Assembly: GCA_021234155.1 (NCBI GenBank)
Contig: JAJEKV010000058.1
Location: 881,814 to 945,813, forward strand
Origin: Isoetes taiwanensis
Lineage: Eukaryota > Streptophyta > Lycopodiopsida > Isoetales > Isoetaceae
Direction of reading: 5' to 3'
DNA length: 64,000 bases
Shown: positions 9,501 to 18,900 of the stretch, piece after piece
Numbering within the stretch: the stretch's first letter is position 1
Layout of the letters: the number at the start of each line of letters is the position of its first letter
The notes under the pieces: generated by a model
Told to the model about the DNA's origin: nothing
What the model saw: the letters and a program-made list of their open reading frames with translations, nothing else
The model's database searches: none
Translations under genes and position numbers: made by a program

Positions 9501-9726
9501 AAAGCGGTAAGATCCTTGAGGTGGTTTGTCCGGGGACCCGGGATGAATATTCCCTATCTCTATGCACGGACCCATTCCTCGAAGAACCGTCAAAATTTCA
9601 TGGGGCACAACCCGGATGCCGACAAGCAGTTCTTTCTCTTCTTACGTTTTTGCATTCTCTATTGCAATAGCCTCTCGAAATTTGGGTCCGCACAGGAACC
9701 CGAAAGATGCCGCTTTGTTAAGCCAT
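5838..9726 (-). CDS. orfC, copy 1: long multi-exon gene of unknown function, broken
   Basis: The gene runs leftward from an ATG at 9726. The copy-2 counterpart starts MARTKQTAR; here the third codon reads as a stop, at a spot altered at CAG/CTG words. Conserved blocks, 5' to 3': HGGLTENMDDFLIDVEDT (about 9460-9400); a Ser/Glu/Lys-rich linker with PSEEEPPKRM and SSSSSEEPESSRRS (8967-8761); NNDITKKTIHEEVFF...WAFYGKPKKGK (about 8260-8140); a GTAAGT donor at 8118-8123 and an intron of about 280 bp full of palindromes; an uninterrupted frame 7836-7516 (DYDYFVYLDDESWN...LKSMHPLDLQRLLKEI); DVVNTSARFIGCDFRYTKKW (about 7220-7160); and a final acidic frame 6509-5838. No known domain is recognised. Frames are broken several times, so it is either decayed or affected by base-call errors. 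Only its pairing with orfD in both copies suggests a role in transposition. Confidence 0.6.
6744..6762. repeat. Short GC-rich palindrome, copy 1
   Basis: AAATTGGGCGGCCCAATTT, 19 bp, lies in a non-coding gap of orfC. It pairs with a fuller palindrome at 30933-30956 in copy 2. Confidence 0.8.
7516..7836 (-). CDS. orfC central exon, copy 1: open segment following the palindrome-filled intron
   Basis: About 105 uninterrupted codons including KPQTIKKSTMRDYDYFVYLD, EVAQLFYEDRLKDEKGEKIE, DRLRLFTNN and HPLDLQRLLKEIKDG. Copy 2 has the same blocks around 31700-32020. In copy 2 the sequence ATGCAG/GATTGG at 32026 is a good splice acceptor; in copy 1 the same CAG reads as GTG. Function unknown. The mixed-charge helical content would suit a protein-protein interaction segment, which is inference. 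Confidence 0.55.
   Translation of the reverse strand: MESQKPQTIKKSTMRDYDYFVYLDDESWNMCTEVAQLFYEDRLKDEKGEKIEVKDRLRLFTNNSCRPLKSMHPLDLQRLLKEIKDGTTFLKGSKDYTGRRTMKVEG
7841..8123 (-). other. Predicted orfC intron carrying four GC-rich palindromes, copy 1
   Basis: The donor GTAAGT reads on the minus strand at 8123-8118. The acceptor position is taken from copy 2 (CAG at 32026-32028). Palindromes or halves of the AAATTGGGCG type lie at about 7951, 7979, 8012 and 8053. Coding blocks resume on both sides in both copies, which supports an intron rather than an insertion. Confidence 0.5.
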
Positions 9727-9739
9727 ATTAATTCTGCGA

Positions 9740-10240
9740 GAGCGGAAAGTAGTGTTAGTACTTGGGAGACTTGGGGCTGAAGAGGTTTTGTCGATGGAGG
9801 CAAATTGGGCGCCCGCCCAATTTTTCCACGATCCTCCCCAAGACACCAAATTGGGCCCGCCCAATTTGCTCTAACTCAACTCATGATGAGCCTTGAGTCC
9901 GAGGAGACGATTGTATCACTGGGGCCAAAATGGGCGCCCACCCAATTTTGCCGGATCCCTACGCATACTAAATTGGGCCGCCCAATTTATTTATCCCATC
10001 ACACCAAAGTGGGCGGGGCCAATTTGCCTATCGGCACGACTTCCTTGGATGGTAGACTTGGGTAGAGTAAATTGGGCGGGCGCCCAATTTAGTCTGCCCA
10101 AGTCTACCATCCAAGGTAGTCGTGCTCTCCGGGATAGGCAAACTGGGCGTCCGCCCACTTTGGTGTCGGGATAGGCAAACTGGGCGTCCGCCCACATTGG
10201 TGTGAGGGATAAGTAAATTGGGCGTCCGCCCACGTTGGTG
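9740..10240. repeat. Palindrome-rich block upstream of orfC, copy 1
   Basis: About nine palindromes or half-palindromes of the AAATTGGGCG type lie between the orfC start and orfE (9802, 9848, 9930, 9970, 10012, 10069, 10140, 10176, 10214). Spacers share GAGACTTGGGGCTGA and CTCAACTCATGATGAG words with the 81-bp array of copy 2 at 33925-34310. Confidence 0.8.
10001..10166. repeat. Large inverted repeat, arms about 80 bp, centred on a GC-rich palindrome
   Basis: The left arm starts ACACCAAAGTGGGCGG and includes CTTGGATGGTAGACTTGGG; the right arm is its near-exact reverse complement, ending CCGCCCACTTTGGTGT. The centre (10069-10090) is itself an AAATTGGGCG palindrome. Copy 2 has only the right-hand arm (about 34310-34375). 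The transcript would fold into a long hairpin. Confidence 0.85.
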
Positions 10241-10518
10241 TTAGGGAAAAAGTCCAATGTTTTGCAAAATGAAACACCCTAAGGGAAGCAATTGGGTGCC
10301 CTATTCAGTTCTGCATACATGTATGCATCTGTGGGGACCAGTGAGGCATCTAGAAGATGTTCATATGTCCGAGATGTTATAGCGGGATACTTAATCAGGC
10401 AAGCGCTCAAGTTTATATTTAGAAAGTAGTCCACCTTACCTTTGCCACCGGTGGTGGGGCGAGATGCCATCAACTGCTAGAATTCCTTGGTGTACAGGGG
10501 TACCCAGGCGATAGGTCA

Positions 10519-10822
10519 ATGCAGAGAGGAAGGCGCCAACAGGATGGCGACAAGCGGCCGAGAGACACAAGGCGCCAAGAGCTCGATCCGAAGCCGACAG
10601 CTGGTTCGGGAGTATAGTGCAGGCTGAGAACGACTTTCGTGGCTAAGAAATATGAAGGCGACAGTGTTTAGCGGAGCACAAAGCGCCAAAGAAGCCTGCA
10701 AATTTCTAAATCTGCGGTCGAGGAGAATGAGGGGCTTTTAAAGGGTTATGGACCTCTTTGGGGCGAAAGACAAGTGTCGTGCATGTAAGTGCTTGGCCCT
10801 TTGAAATAAAATGGACCGTTGA
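10519..10822 (+). CDS. orfE, copy 1: about 100-residue protein of unknown function (frameshifted)
   Basis: The ATG at 10519 is followed by RQQDGDKRPRDTRRQELDPK, and later by AVEENEGLLKGYGP before the stop at 10820-10822. Copy 2 (34741-35055) keeps MSEEDSQRDGDKREKHKAQV, LDPKPAVVYGYS, NDFLGKNMKAAVLSGRE and KAKEAANFLKAAVEENEGL, so copy 2 shows the gene better. The product is charged and helical, with no recognised domain. It lies between the divergent orfC and orfD. Confidence 0.4.
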
Positions 10823-10839
10823 TGGCCTCGGCGTGAGGA

Positions 10840-10852
10840 ATTAATTGTGGAC
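10840..10852 (+). repeat. Internal copy of the TIR core, copy 1
   Basis: ATTAATTGTGGAC matches 13 consecutive bases of the left inverted repeat (2815-2827). The match is kept in copy 2 near 35078-35092 (TTAATTGTGGACC). It may be an internal transposase-binding site or chance. Confidence 0.45.
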
Positions 10853-12518
10853 CTTAATAATGAGTCTTGGTTTTTTGAATTTCAAATCTGCCATTTAAAG
10901 CCCCGCCCAAAATTAATTCGAGTCATGCACGTGTCCGCGCGTTTTAGGCGGAAACTCGTGTTTCAAAGTTCCGGACGGACACATTATTTCAAATTAGGTG
11001 GGACATTTAACTTTAAAAATTGGGGAAATTACATTCAAATTTTGGGGGGAATTCATGTTTAAATGTAAATGCGCTTCAAACCTGTTGTTTTTCTGGCAGT
11101 GCCTTGTTTGGCTACTATCTTTTCTACAAGACGCAAACATCTTCAGCGATTCAAATTCATGGCCACGAGATCTCCAAAGGTTTGTGCTGCTCCACGCTTA
11201 AATTAAGCCATACCTCGATGTGTAATTGCTTTGCAAATGTGATGTGACCCGATTTTATCAATCACGCCTTTCCATTCCGCGGTACCGCTCATTCGCACCT
11301 CTTCAAGCACGCTGTTCATTCACACCTTTCCATTCACGCCTTTTTCATGGCTTGACCCTTGATTTACTCCTCCTCATTCACACCGTTCTTGTCACATTTA
11401 CATAAACTCTAAATTTCGATGCAGTCCGCCCTTTTCCTGAAATTGTCATGCAGGATTTGTGTGCCTGCTATTTTCTCCATTAACCCTTGTTTGTAGTCAG
11501 GCCCTTCCAATGCTCGATTGTATTTGTTTTGGGAGCTCAATGATAAATTCCAGTTAGTGTCTGCCTCCTTAGTTCTCTTAGTGTGTATGTGTAGGTGACC
11601 AGGTAGGTGAAACTGCCCGGATGGGCAAACTATATCTCGAAGGTGTTTTATCTTGGTGACAACTAAATTGGGCGGGCGCCGAGTCTCTGCCTACTTCACA
11701 GGTCTTTAACCACCACGAACTAATTGGGCGGGCGCCCAATTTGTGCGCGGATATGTCCTGCTCAGAACGACAACCTTCTTTTGTACCCATTGTGAGGCCG
11801 ACATCAATAATACCCTTATATAAGCGCTGATTCGGTTCAAATTGGGCGGCCCAATTTAAAACAATGGGACAAATTAGTGATTCGCCCATATTGTCCCTTT
11901 CGTAGATGACCCGATAGGTGAAATGTCCGGTGGGCCAGGTCAGATCTCGAATGTGTTTTCTCTTGGTGACAGCTAAATTGGGCGGACGCCGAGTGTGTGC
12001 CTACTTTAACTTTACAGCTCCTCTACCACCACGAACAAATTGGGCGGGCGCCCAATTTGTGCGCGGATATGGCCTCTTTAGAGTGAGAACCTTCTTTTCT
12101 ACCCATTGTGAGACTTACTGCATCCAATACTAACCTTATACAAGGGGAATCTAAACACCTCATACGTAAAAAAAGGGCACCACCCCAATTTTATTGTCCT
12201 TGTAACCATTGAATGGGAGAGTCCCCCTGGTCATTTGCATTGCTTTCTCGTCTTCCTTACTCGATTTTAACACTACTGAAATCCTTGTGCAGGTTGTGTA
12301 TCTCTTCCTTAATGAACATCTAGTAGCAAAGGGAGTTGTGGGGCAAATGACACAATGCCACTTCAAGGAGATATCAAAAGGACTACCGGCGTAGGTGTGG
12401 AGGAAGTGTTCAAGGCCACCATACCCTTCCCCGCCAACTCGCATGCAACCACAATAGCGTAGCCGGGGGCTCATTAGCTACGTGGAGAAGTGAAGATGCT
12501 CGTGAGTCGCCTGCGCTA
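10853..12518. other. Largely non-coding stretch between orfE and orfD, copy 1
   Basis: Holds a CATTCACACC/CACCTCTTC-rich imperfect minisatellite (about 11265-11345), two palindrome groups (11664-11862 and 11972-12062) in a block of about 310 bp repeated twice (TAGGTGAAA...AAATTGGGCGG...CCCATTGTGAGG), and a segment at 12160-12474 that is well conserved in copy 2 and open on both strands. The minus reading of that segment gives WHCVICPTTPFATRCSLRK, the plus reading FSSSLLDFNTTEILV. I cannot tell which, if either, is coding. Confidence 0.5.
11664..12062. repeat. Duplicated block of about 310 bp with palindromes, copy 1
   Basis: The sequence from about 11600 and that from about 11905 share GACC.GGTAGGTGAAA, CTCGAA.GTGTTTTCTTGGTGACA, CTAAATTGGGCGG, GCGCCCAATTTGTGCGCGGA and CCCATTGTGAG. 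Each contains a split and a full palindrome. Copy 2 shows a comparable doubled arrangement at about 35940-36500. Confidence 0.7.
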
Positions 12519-15348
12519 ATGACGTCCCCAAAGAAAAGACAAACAGACGGGGGGGGAAGGAGACACAACGGCCCGACAAGATATACCCTTCTTGAAAAGG
12601 ATTGTGAGATATGGCACTCATGCGACTCCATTATTGCCGAAAGGGATTCATATCTTTCACCGCCCCGATGATGCGCTTTGTGACCAGTTTACGGGTTTCA
12701 AGTTTGTGGGAGTATCTCAGAATGAAGGTTTTCCTCCCCTTTACGAAGTGAACATCCGTTGCGGGGTTACTTGCGGTGCCGGGCCGGGGATGCTCGTGAG
12801 ATGGAGCAATGACCTCGCCGTCGTGTTGGCGGAGTAAAGGTCTCCGAGATATTGGCGCGACACCGCAACAGAAGCGAGATATTGTGTCCAGCCGGGGAGC
12901 TCGAGCATCGAAAGCACCCAAATTATGAGAAACGACATTACACTTTTCATTCCCGACAACCCGGGAAGGTTGTTAGGCCACCAAAGCTTGCTCGCCTCAC
13001 CACTCGAATGCTATCCTCACTTACGGGAGGACCTTGTGTTGCAAGAATAGGTGTTGTGTCGGGTTCTCTAGGAATCAAGTTGTTAACATCACGAAAGGAA
13101 TTCCTTGCCATGAAATCAAGTGATAGGGTTACTTTTGTTTATGACATGTTAAGCCAACAACATGAAAGGTCGAAGAGTGGGACGACTGGTGCTGCAGGGG
13201 AATCTCGTTTGCGAAAGGGCGTGGTACCTTGGTCTCGGGATCTCAAAGTCGGCGTATCTGAAATGGAAGGCCCAATTTCTTGAGGGTGCACGCAAGGCCG
13301 AACATGGTAATCGCGTGGCACCTTAAAGCCTCGCTCCTCGGCGTTGGCATGTGAGGCCGTGTTTTCCATGTTCGTGAGGGAGAACGGTGAATCCTTGCCC
13401 CACCGTAGCGGGGAAACGAGGAGGGGGATAAGAGAGAATGAATGTCGAAGTTGCCTCGCAATGTTTACAAGTCCAAAGATTCTAGAGGAGGTTAATGCGA
13501 GGGTTGTGGCATTGGTCGCAAGAAGGTATCACCGACGGGTTTTCATAGAACGTGGAGGCGGAGTTTCCTGGCGTCGATCGCAAAGAAAATTGCATTCTCC
13601 AAATGCGATACATGTGAGGTGATCCGTCTGGTTAACAAGACCAAAGATGAAGGAGAGAGGAGGATGTTGCATGATGAAAGAAGAGCGCATAGACTGGAGC
13701 AGCCTCGCGTCGTACACACCACCGATCGGTCGTGGAGATTATACTCCCACAGGTATCCCTACCAATATCTTTGTATTATTCACGCGACAAAATGGATCAA
13801 GCCAAAACAATGATTCCAAAATTGCAACAATCAGAAAGTCTCTCCGGAGACTTGACAAGCTAAACGACATTGATAGGTGCATTGACTCATGGTCATGGGA
13901 ATGGATCTTATGGAAACTTTGCCCCGGACTTATGGCCGGATGACTCTAACTTCCATGTAGGTTCTTTGAATAGCATCTTGAAGAGATTAGAGATGGGGCA
14001 CGCAGTATGCGAGGAGGCCACCGCCGCCCCTGAATCATCTGCTCCAAAATGGGTCTCCTCATTCTGCGAGACACAACGGCCTTGGAGTCAAAGTTGTCAC
14101 TATCCAATACCAAATATACCTTTAATTTGCCCGCGAGCCACGGGGACCATCATTGAAGCCTCTGCCCAAGATACTTTATTTGGTGGACAACGATCACGGA
14201 CGAGAACAAGAATAGGTATGTCTTCTCCTATCTTTCTTACCTAGTATATCTTGGTGTGTTTGAAGAGATTGAGCTAGGGTTCATGATGCCCTACACACAC
14301 ATGATGATATCGATGCCTTGTTTGGTAACTTCTCTACATCTTTAAAGAAGGCAGAGGTGCTCACAATGCCAGAACTACTGTATGAATTCCACAAATGCAA
14401 CTTGAATACACCCGTCCCCTATGTTGTTGACAAAGTTCCGGATTGGAAGGGTTTTATAGAAGGCTACATACCAGATGGGGATGATAGATTGACAGGTCAT
14501 ACCACCCCTCTAACTTTCGATTCACTATGAATGGTGATTGGCCAGTCATGTATTACAAAAACTAGACCCACTTACCCGGATTGGTTGCTGGTGGAATAAA
14601 GATGTGGAAAGAAAAAGAGGGCGGGAAGCCCATGATGCCGGTTGGATATCCTAAAGCTGCTTCCTCCCAAGAAATCGGTGAAGGACCTTGGCTGCTGCAA
14701 ACAAGTATCCACAAGCATATATTGCATTGGGTTGCTTGTTCAACGTCTAACAAAGGTGCTCGAAAATCGCCAACTACTCGGCACGAGTTCCGGCCACGAT
14801 TGAATATTGGATGAAACTCTTGCAAGAACTTCGGGGAACATCAGCGGTGTGAAGGCACTTATAATGACTTCGCCATGTACTAGGCAAGCACAAGCTCCAC
14901 CTCATGTAGGCAGTAGTGGTAGAGCCAATTGCTACTATCACTCCTCCTTATGTCGGCCCCTGGAAGGACAAACCTAGTGCCGGAATTCAACCCATACAAA
15001 GATTTGAAGAAAGGTATGTTTATTATGGCACGCCCTGATGATGTGTTGTGCCCAACTTGGGTGGGCCTAGCTACTGAGGACCCACAAATGGATGATAAGA
15101 AGGAGAACTTTGAGACTATTCTGGTGACTTGGTGGGAGCCAATCCCAGTGAGGAACCAAGTCTACCCAGCTAATTATGCCAATTGTTGGAAGAAGAGATG
15201 GAGGCCAACGACTGCAAGTGACCGCATAGAAGTGGAGACTATCGACTACGCTTGGGAGCCATCAAACAAGAAGAAGATACCTAATACTATTAAGATACCC
15301 GTGCATGCTGCTGAGGCATATGCAGCACTCGCAGGGGATGTCAACTAG
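12519..15348 (+). CDS. orfD, copy 1: DUF7869-type transposase-like protein (frameshifted)
   Basis: Likely transposase of the element. A plausible start at 12519 reads MTSPKKRQTDGGGKETQRPD; upstream exons are possible. Recognisable blocks in order: FLAMKSSDRVTFVYDMLSQQ (about 13100-13160); the Cys motif FSKCDTCEVI (13595) followed by TKDEGERRMLHDERRAHRLE; DKMDQAKTMIPKLQQS (13785); HGHGNGSYGNF (13888); ENKNR (14202); HTHxDIDALFGNFS (14296); a charged helix block VLTMPELLYEFHKCNL; PDWKGFIEGYI (14440); and a C-terminal domain with MFIMARPDDVLCPTWVGLA and WWEPIPV...CWKKRWRP (15020-15210), stop at 15346-15348. The acidic/His motif set (DxMDQ, D..N.NR, HTH.DID) is that of the DUF7869 family, known from transposon-rich plant, algal and other eukaryotic genomes. 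Several frame slips interrupt it; copy 2 has them elsewhere. Confidence 0.75.
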
Positions 15349-15408
15349 TGTATGAAAATGAGTCATTCATCCAAGTCTACTAAAAAATGGTCCATAAATT
15401 CAGGTATT

Positions 15409-15433
15409 GTCCATAATTAATGAAATTGTGCTT
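15409..15433 (-). repeat. Right terminal inverted repeat, copy 1
   Basis: The reverse complement begins AAGCACAATTTCATTAATT. It lies just outside the orfD stop codon. Confidence 0.85.
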
Positions 15434-15437
15434 AATA
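15434..15437. repeat. Target-site duplication AATA, right, copy 1
   Basis: Matches 2799-2802. Together they fix the outer boundary of copy 1. Confidence 0.75.
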
Positions 15438-15572
15438 CGTTAAACGGCCAATACATTTAGCACAAGGAAACCCAATTGTTGCAGAACATGATTAGTTCTG
15501 ACGACAATAACACATTGATCAACATACATAACAATAGAACATTGGTTGGCATTCATGATTTCAAAATAACAC
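15438..15572. other. 135-bp spacer between the two transposon copies
   Basis: AT-rich DNA between the AATA duplication of copy 1 and the CAAA duplication of copy 2. It has no counterpart elsewhere in the window, so the copies are separate insertions rather than one tandem duplication. Confidence 0.7.
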
Positions 15573-15576
15573 CAAA
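15573..15576. repeat. Target-site duplication CAAA, left, copy 2
   Basis: CAAA directly precedes AAGC and matches 41269-41272. Confidence 0.75.
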
Positions 15577-15601
15577 AAGCATAATTTCATTAATTGTGGA
15601 C
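15577..15601 (+). repeat. Left terminal inverted repeat, copy 2
   Basis: Identical to the left end of copy 1 over the first 25 bases. Confidence 0.85.
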
Positions 15602-15882
15602 TTTGCCTAAGTCCATATGACTCTCAAATGGAGCCGATTTTTTAGAATATAAGGGTTTTATTTAGTAGAATGATGCAAAATTTCGAAATGCGTGCAGGTA
15701 GATGAGATGGCAGGCCTTGTATCTATTAAGCCAAAAAAGTGCCAACCGAGTTTGTGTCCCGCCTAAGGCGCTATACGTAGGCGTGGTCGCCACGTACGGC
15801 CGGTATTTCGCAAATCGCATAGTGTAGATTCATAGTCATGCCGGTCGAATGGTCCTAACCAGTAGCGGCCGATGGATTCACA

Positions 15883-16352
15883 ATGAGCGAAATGCAGTGC
15901 CATATCGTCGAGCCAATATTAGCTCATGCGAATCAGCTTCAGGTTGAGGTGCAGAACGAGATAAACCAAAATGGCGCAGAAGAAATGAGACACCAACCCA
16001 GGAAGCTCCTTCGTCGTGGAGAGTTGATGAAGGATGGCGATGAGCCGGATCACCTCAGCAGGGTAGAGCTGGAAGGCTGCTTGATTTCCTTGAAACGCCA
16101 TATTTACAGGCGCAGAAGCTCAAAGAGGTTGCTGAAAATGGAGGATGTTTGGCTGCACAACAGTTTCCGGTCGTTATTTAAGAAGCTTTACAAGAAGAAA
16201 AGAGGCAGCGTGTGGCTTTGGTAACGAAACTCATCCTCAGCACTCCCTATCCGATGGGAGAATTGGATGACTGGCTGGATCTGTATAGCCGACAAGCCAT
16301 AACAGAGTTCCAACTGGGGGATCTAATTGCGGTGGAACTGGATATTGACTGA
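15883..16352 (+). CDS. orfA, copy 2 (frameshifted)
   Basis: Counterpart of the gene at 3076-3576. Here the first frame stays open longer, from MSEMQCHIVEPILAHANQL at 15883 through RHIYRRRSSKRLLKMEDVWL and FRSLFKKLYKKK to about 16200. The C-terminal block LSTPYPMGELDDWLDLYS...QLGDLIAVELDID then follows in another frame to the stop at 16350-16352. Comparing the two copies shows that one continuous protein underlies both. The upstream MVRT start seen in copy 1 is out of frame here. The LTR retrotransposon sits 107 bp after the stop and separates this gene from the rest of the element. Confidence 0.6.
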
Positions 16353-16454
16353 AACGTCCATGTTTAATATTATCTATTATTATCTATTATCTTTCTGTTC
16401 AACTATCTCTTTCGAGGCATGTTGTTTAGTTGATATTATTATCTACGTAATCCA

Positions 16455-16459
16455 TCCAT
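16455..16459. repeat. Target-site duplication TCCAT, left of LTR-RT1
   Basis: Matches 27942-27946. 5 bp is the usual size for Ty3-type integrases. Confidence 0.85.
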
Positions 16460-18900
16460 TGTTGAGGGTAATCCTGGCAAAACCCTCAACTAGAATGGTC
16501 TAGGACCTCCAGGTTGCTTCAGGCAACCACTCTGAACCTAAATTTTGCAAAAACTTCTCACCACAAGTCTGTTAGTACAGCTTTCCCATTTCAAGAAAAA
16601 AACCTGTATTCTCTTTTCAATGCCAAGTGCAGATAACTGGAAGATTTATCTTGAAGAATGTATGAATGTGATCTCAACAAGTAGTATTAAGAATGTGTAA
16701 GACCTTTTTTGAAGTCAGACTACTCTAGATACTTGAAAATTATATGCCTGACCTAGTAAAAAACTGGTCAATGCCCTCGGCAGAGAGCAGAAATTCTCAG
16801 ATGTCTTATGAAATATCTTTTTTGATCTTGGACAACTGAGACCAATCAAATTTGCTCTTGTAGATGACGTACAACACTTCTTTTGGGTTTATTTGAAATG
16901 CTTGGTGAACAGGAAGTAATTTGCCACTGACAGACTGTGTTTTTTTATGACAAAGATATTTATCTAGATGTTTTTGCTTTTCCTGAGATGAAGTAAAAGA
17001 GAATTACTTGGATATTGATAAGAATAGATGGAATGAACCTTTTGTTAGAGAAGTTTGTAGCGAAAAGGTAGGCTTTTGCTCTTATCAGATGAAAAAAATA
17101 ACTAGGACTTAGTTTCAACTAATGTTTATATTTTTTATGTTTTCTTTGGATGCAGAACGACTATTCCTATGAAGCTTAAGCAAGATTTCACTAATATCCA
17201 ATGTGTTTAAAAATTAGAACAATATTTAGCAGATATGCATAAATTTCCTTGAAAAGAAAGTTGAGAAAAGAGAATTATACCAAAGTCGGATTTTCATTCA
17301 CTTGATAATCATAACAGGAGTCTCACATAAATTTCCAATAGCTCACAATTCATGTCCAAGAATACTTCCGGGATCGGACAGAATATTTGATCAGCTTTAC
17401 TGCTCAATCGAGTAAATTGATGCAGCAAGGAAGGTCAAATCCACAAGCAGAAGATCACACTGACATGTATTTTGTATTGACACTCCCAAATGCGCAAAGG
17501 GCCTTGAAATTTCCTGAATCGATTTGCCCCTTTTTGAAAATGCTCTGCTCTATTTCAATTCTTGCAAAATCCAACAAATTACTCGTTGTTTAGCACATGC
17601 TTAGGGTTCTTGAGATCATTCAGGTTAAATCGGGAGGATATAGCCATGATTAGGTAGTTTCCAGCTGCTAAAAATCCGTTTCTTGGCCTGCAAATTTTAG
17701 GGTTCTTGATGTTTCTTCCGAAGAAATATCCCAAAAAATAGGCCAAGATATAAATACAGATCTATTGCCTCGTTTGCTGATTACGTGGTCTCCTCCCACG
17801 CCAAGTTCGGCTCGTGTTTCGACTTGGCATGCCAGGGGGGACGCCACTTGGCAGAGGATGAGAGGGTAGATAGATGGGGGAGTAGATGTAGGTAGGTTTT
17901 ACCATTTTTTCAATGAGGCACGTTTCCCAAGAAAGCCATTTAGAAGGTCAATATAAACTCTTTTTTCAAGAATGTTTGTGCCAGGTGGCATGATTTCATG
18001 AGGGCTACCAGGTAGTATCATCAAATTTTCGAATGTAATACTTTGATTTTTTTTGGTGAAAAAAAGATGAAGTGACTGGGCATGGAATTTGGTGAGGTGG
18101 CAAAAATGATGATGATGTGGCACTTAAGGGTTGGTAACCATCTTTTCCCCTAGTCAAAATGATTTTTGATGAGGTGGCATGAAGTATGGATGATATGTGT
18201 GATGTGAGTGGTGAAGTGGCATTATGAATGATGAGATGGATGTTGTATCTTTTGCAATTTTGACATGGAATGCTACTAGGGAGTTCACCTCTTGCATAGT
18301 TGAACAAATCTTGCTTTTTGCCCTTCTTTTGTAAGACCTAGTAGATATTTAGAACCTAGGTATTCTTGAAATGAATTCATGGGGCTCCCTAGTGCTTAAC
18401 TTGCTTCTATGAGAACTTGGTGAGTAGGTGGATGGAGCATGGAGTGTGTGTTTCATTTGACTAGGGAAAGAAATGTTACCAACACCATAGTATGTAATGA
18501 GAGGAGATGGAAATGTGGAAAAAGAAGACTAGAACATGGAATGGAGATGATGACTCAAGATATAGAATGGAAGAGAATGGCTAGGCAATTCTTCAAGAAC
18601 CTTAAGAATATCAAACTTCAATGCTCAAATGGTGAACAAGATATCATACCAAGTTGTGACCTTGAAATCTTCAATGGGGCTTCAAATTTTAGTAACTTGC
18701 CTTGTGACCTCCCACTTAGCCAAAATACTCCTTTTATGTTTCTCAAGTGAATGTCCTTCTTTGGTTCTTCAAGTCCTTGTGTCCTTTGTAGCTTTTCAAA
18801 TGGTCTTCAAAGTTGCAAACTTCAAATACTCCTTGTGTGCTTATTGAACCATGTATTTGGAAATGCCAATGGCTCTTCTATGCTGCCATGAGTGGCAGCA
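16460..18900 (-). repeat. 3' LTR of LTR-RT1
   Basis: On the plus strand it begins TGTTGAGGGTAATCC and ends TGAGTGGCAGCA, 2441 bp. The half that is on the right in window coordinates (17890-18900) is almost identical to the other LTR. The other half differs mostly at CAG/CTG words. Open frames in it (for example 18439-18750) repeat exactly in the other LTR and are not taken as genes. Confidence 0.9.

Larger units (their letters stand above)
2803..15433 (+). mobile_element. DUF7869-type DNA transposon, copy 1 (12,631 bp)
   Basis: The left end AAGCATAATTTCATTAATT and the reverse complement of the right end AAGCACAATTTCATTAATT start imperfect terminal inverted repeats of about 25 bp (23 of 25 match). 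The 4-bp direct repeat AATA flanks the element (2799-2802 and 15434-15437). Inside are small plus- and minus-strand genes on the left, a long minus-strand gene (orfC) in the middle and the transposase-like orfD at the right, whose stop is 85 bp from the end. A second copy with a different target duplication lies 139 bp downstream of the AATA repeat. The conserved structure of two independently inserted copies defines the ends. No superfamily is named here because the TIR, TSD and gene set do not match one I know with certainty. Confidence 0.85.

Noticed and set aside
3784-12062. Regularly recurring palindromes as a CRISPR-like array.
   Set aside because: Spacing is irregular, the palindromes are scattered over kilobases among eukaryotic genes with introns, and no cas genes are present.
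12160-12474. Conserved open frames on both strands upstream of orfD.
   Set aside because: Conservation is at the DNA level between recent copies. Neither strand gives a recognised protein or a clear start or splice context, so no gene was called.
2803-16459. About 880-bp direct repeats (2803-3681 and 15577-16459) flanking copy 1 looked like LTRs of a giant retroelement.
   Set aside because: They are the left ends of two transposon copies. The second continues beyond the nested LTR-RT1 at 27942, and each copy has inverted ends and its own target duplication.
18439-18750. 103-codon open frame found identically at 27480-27791.
   Set aside because: It lies inside the LTRs of LTR-RT1, has no protein-like conservation beyond LTR identity and no recognised motif.
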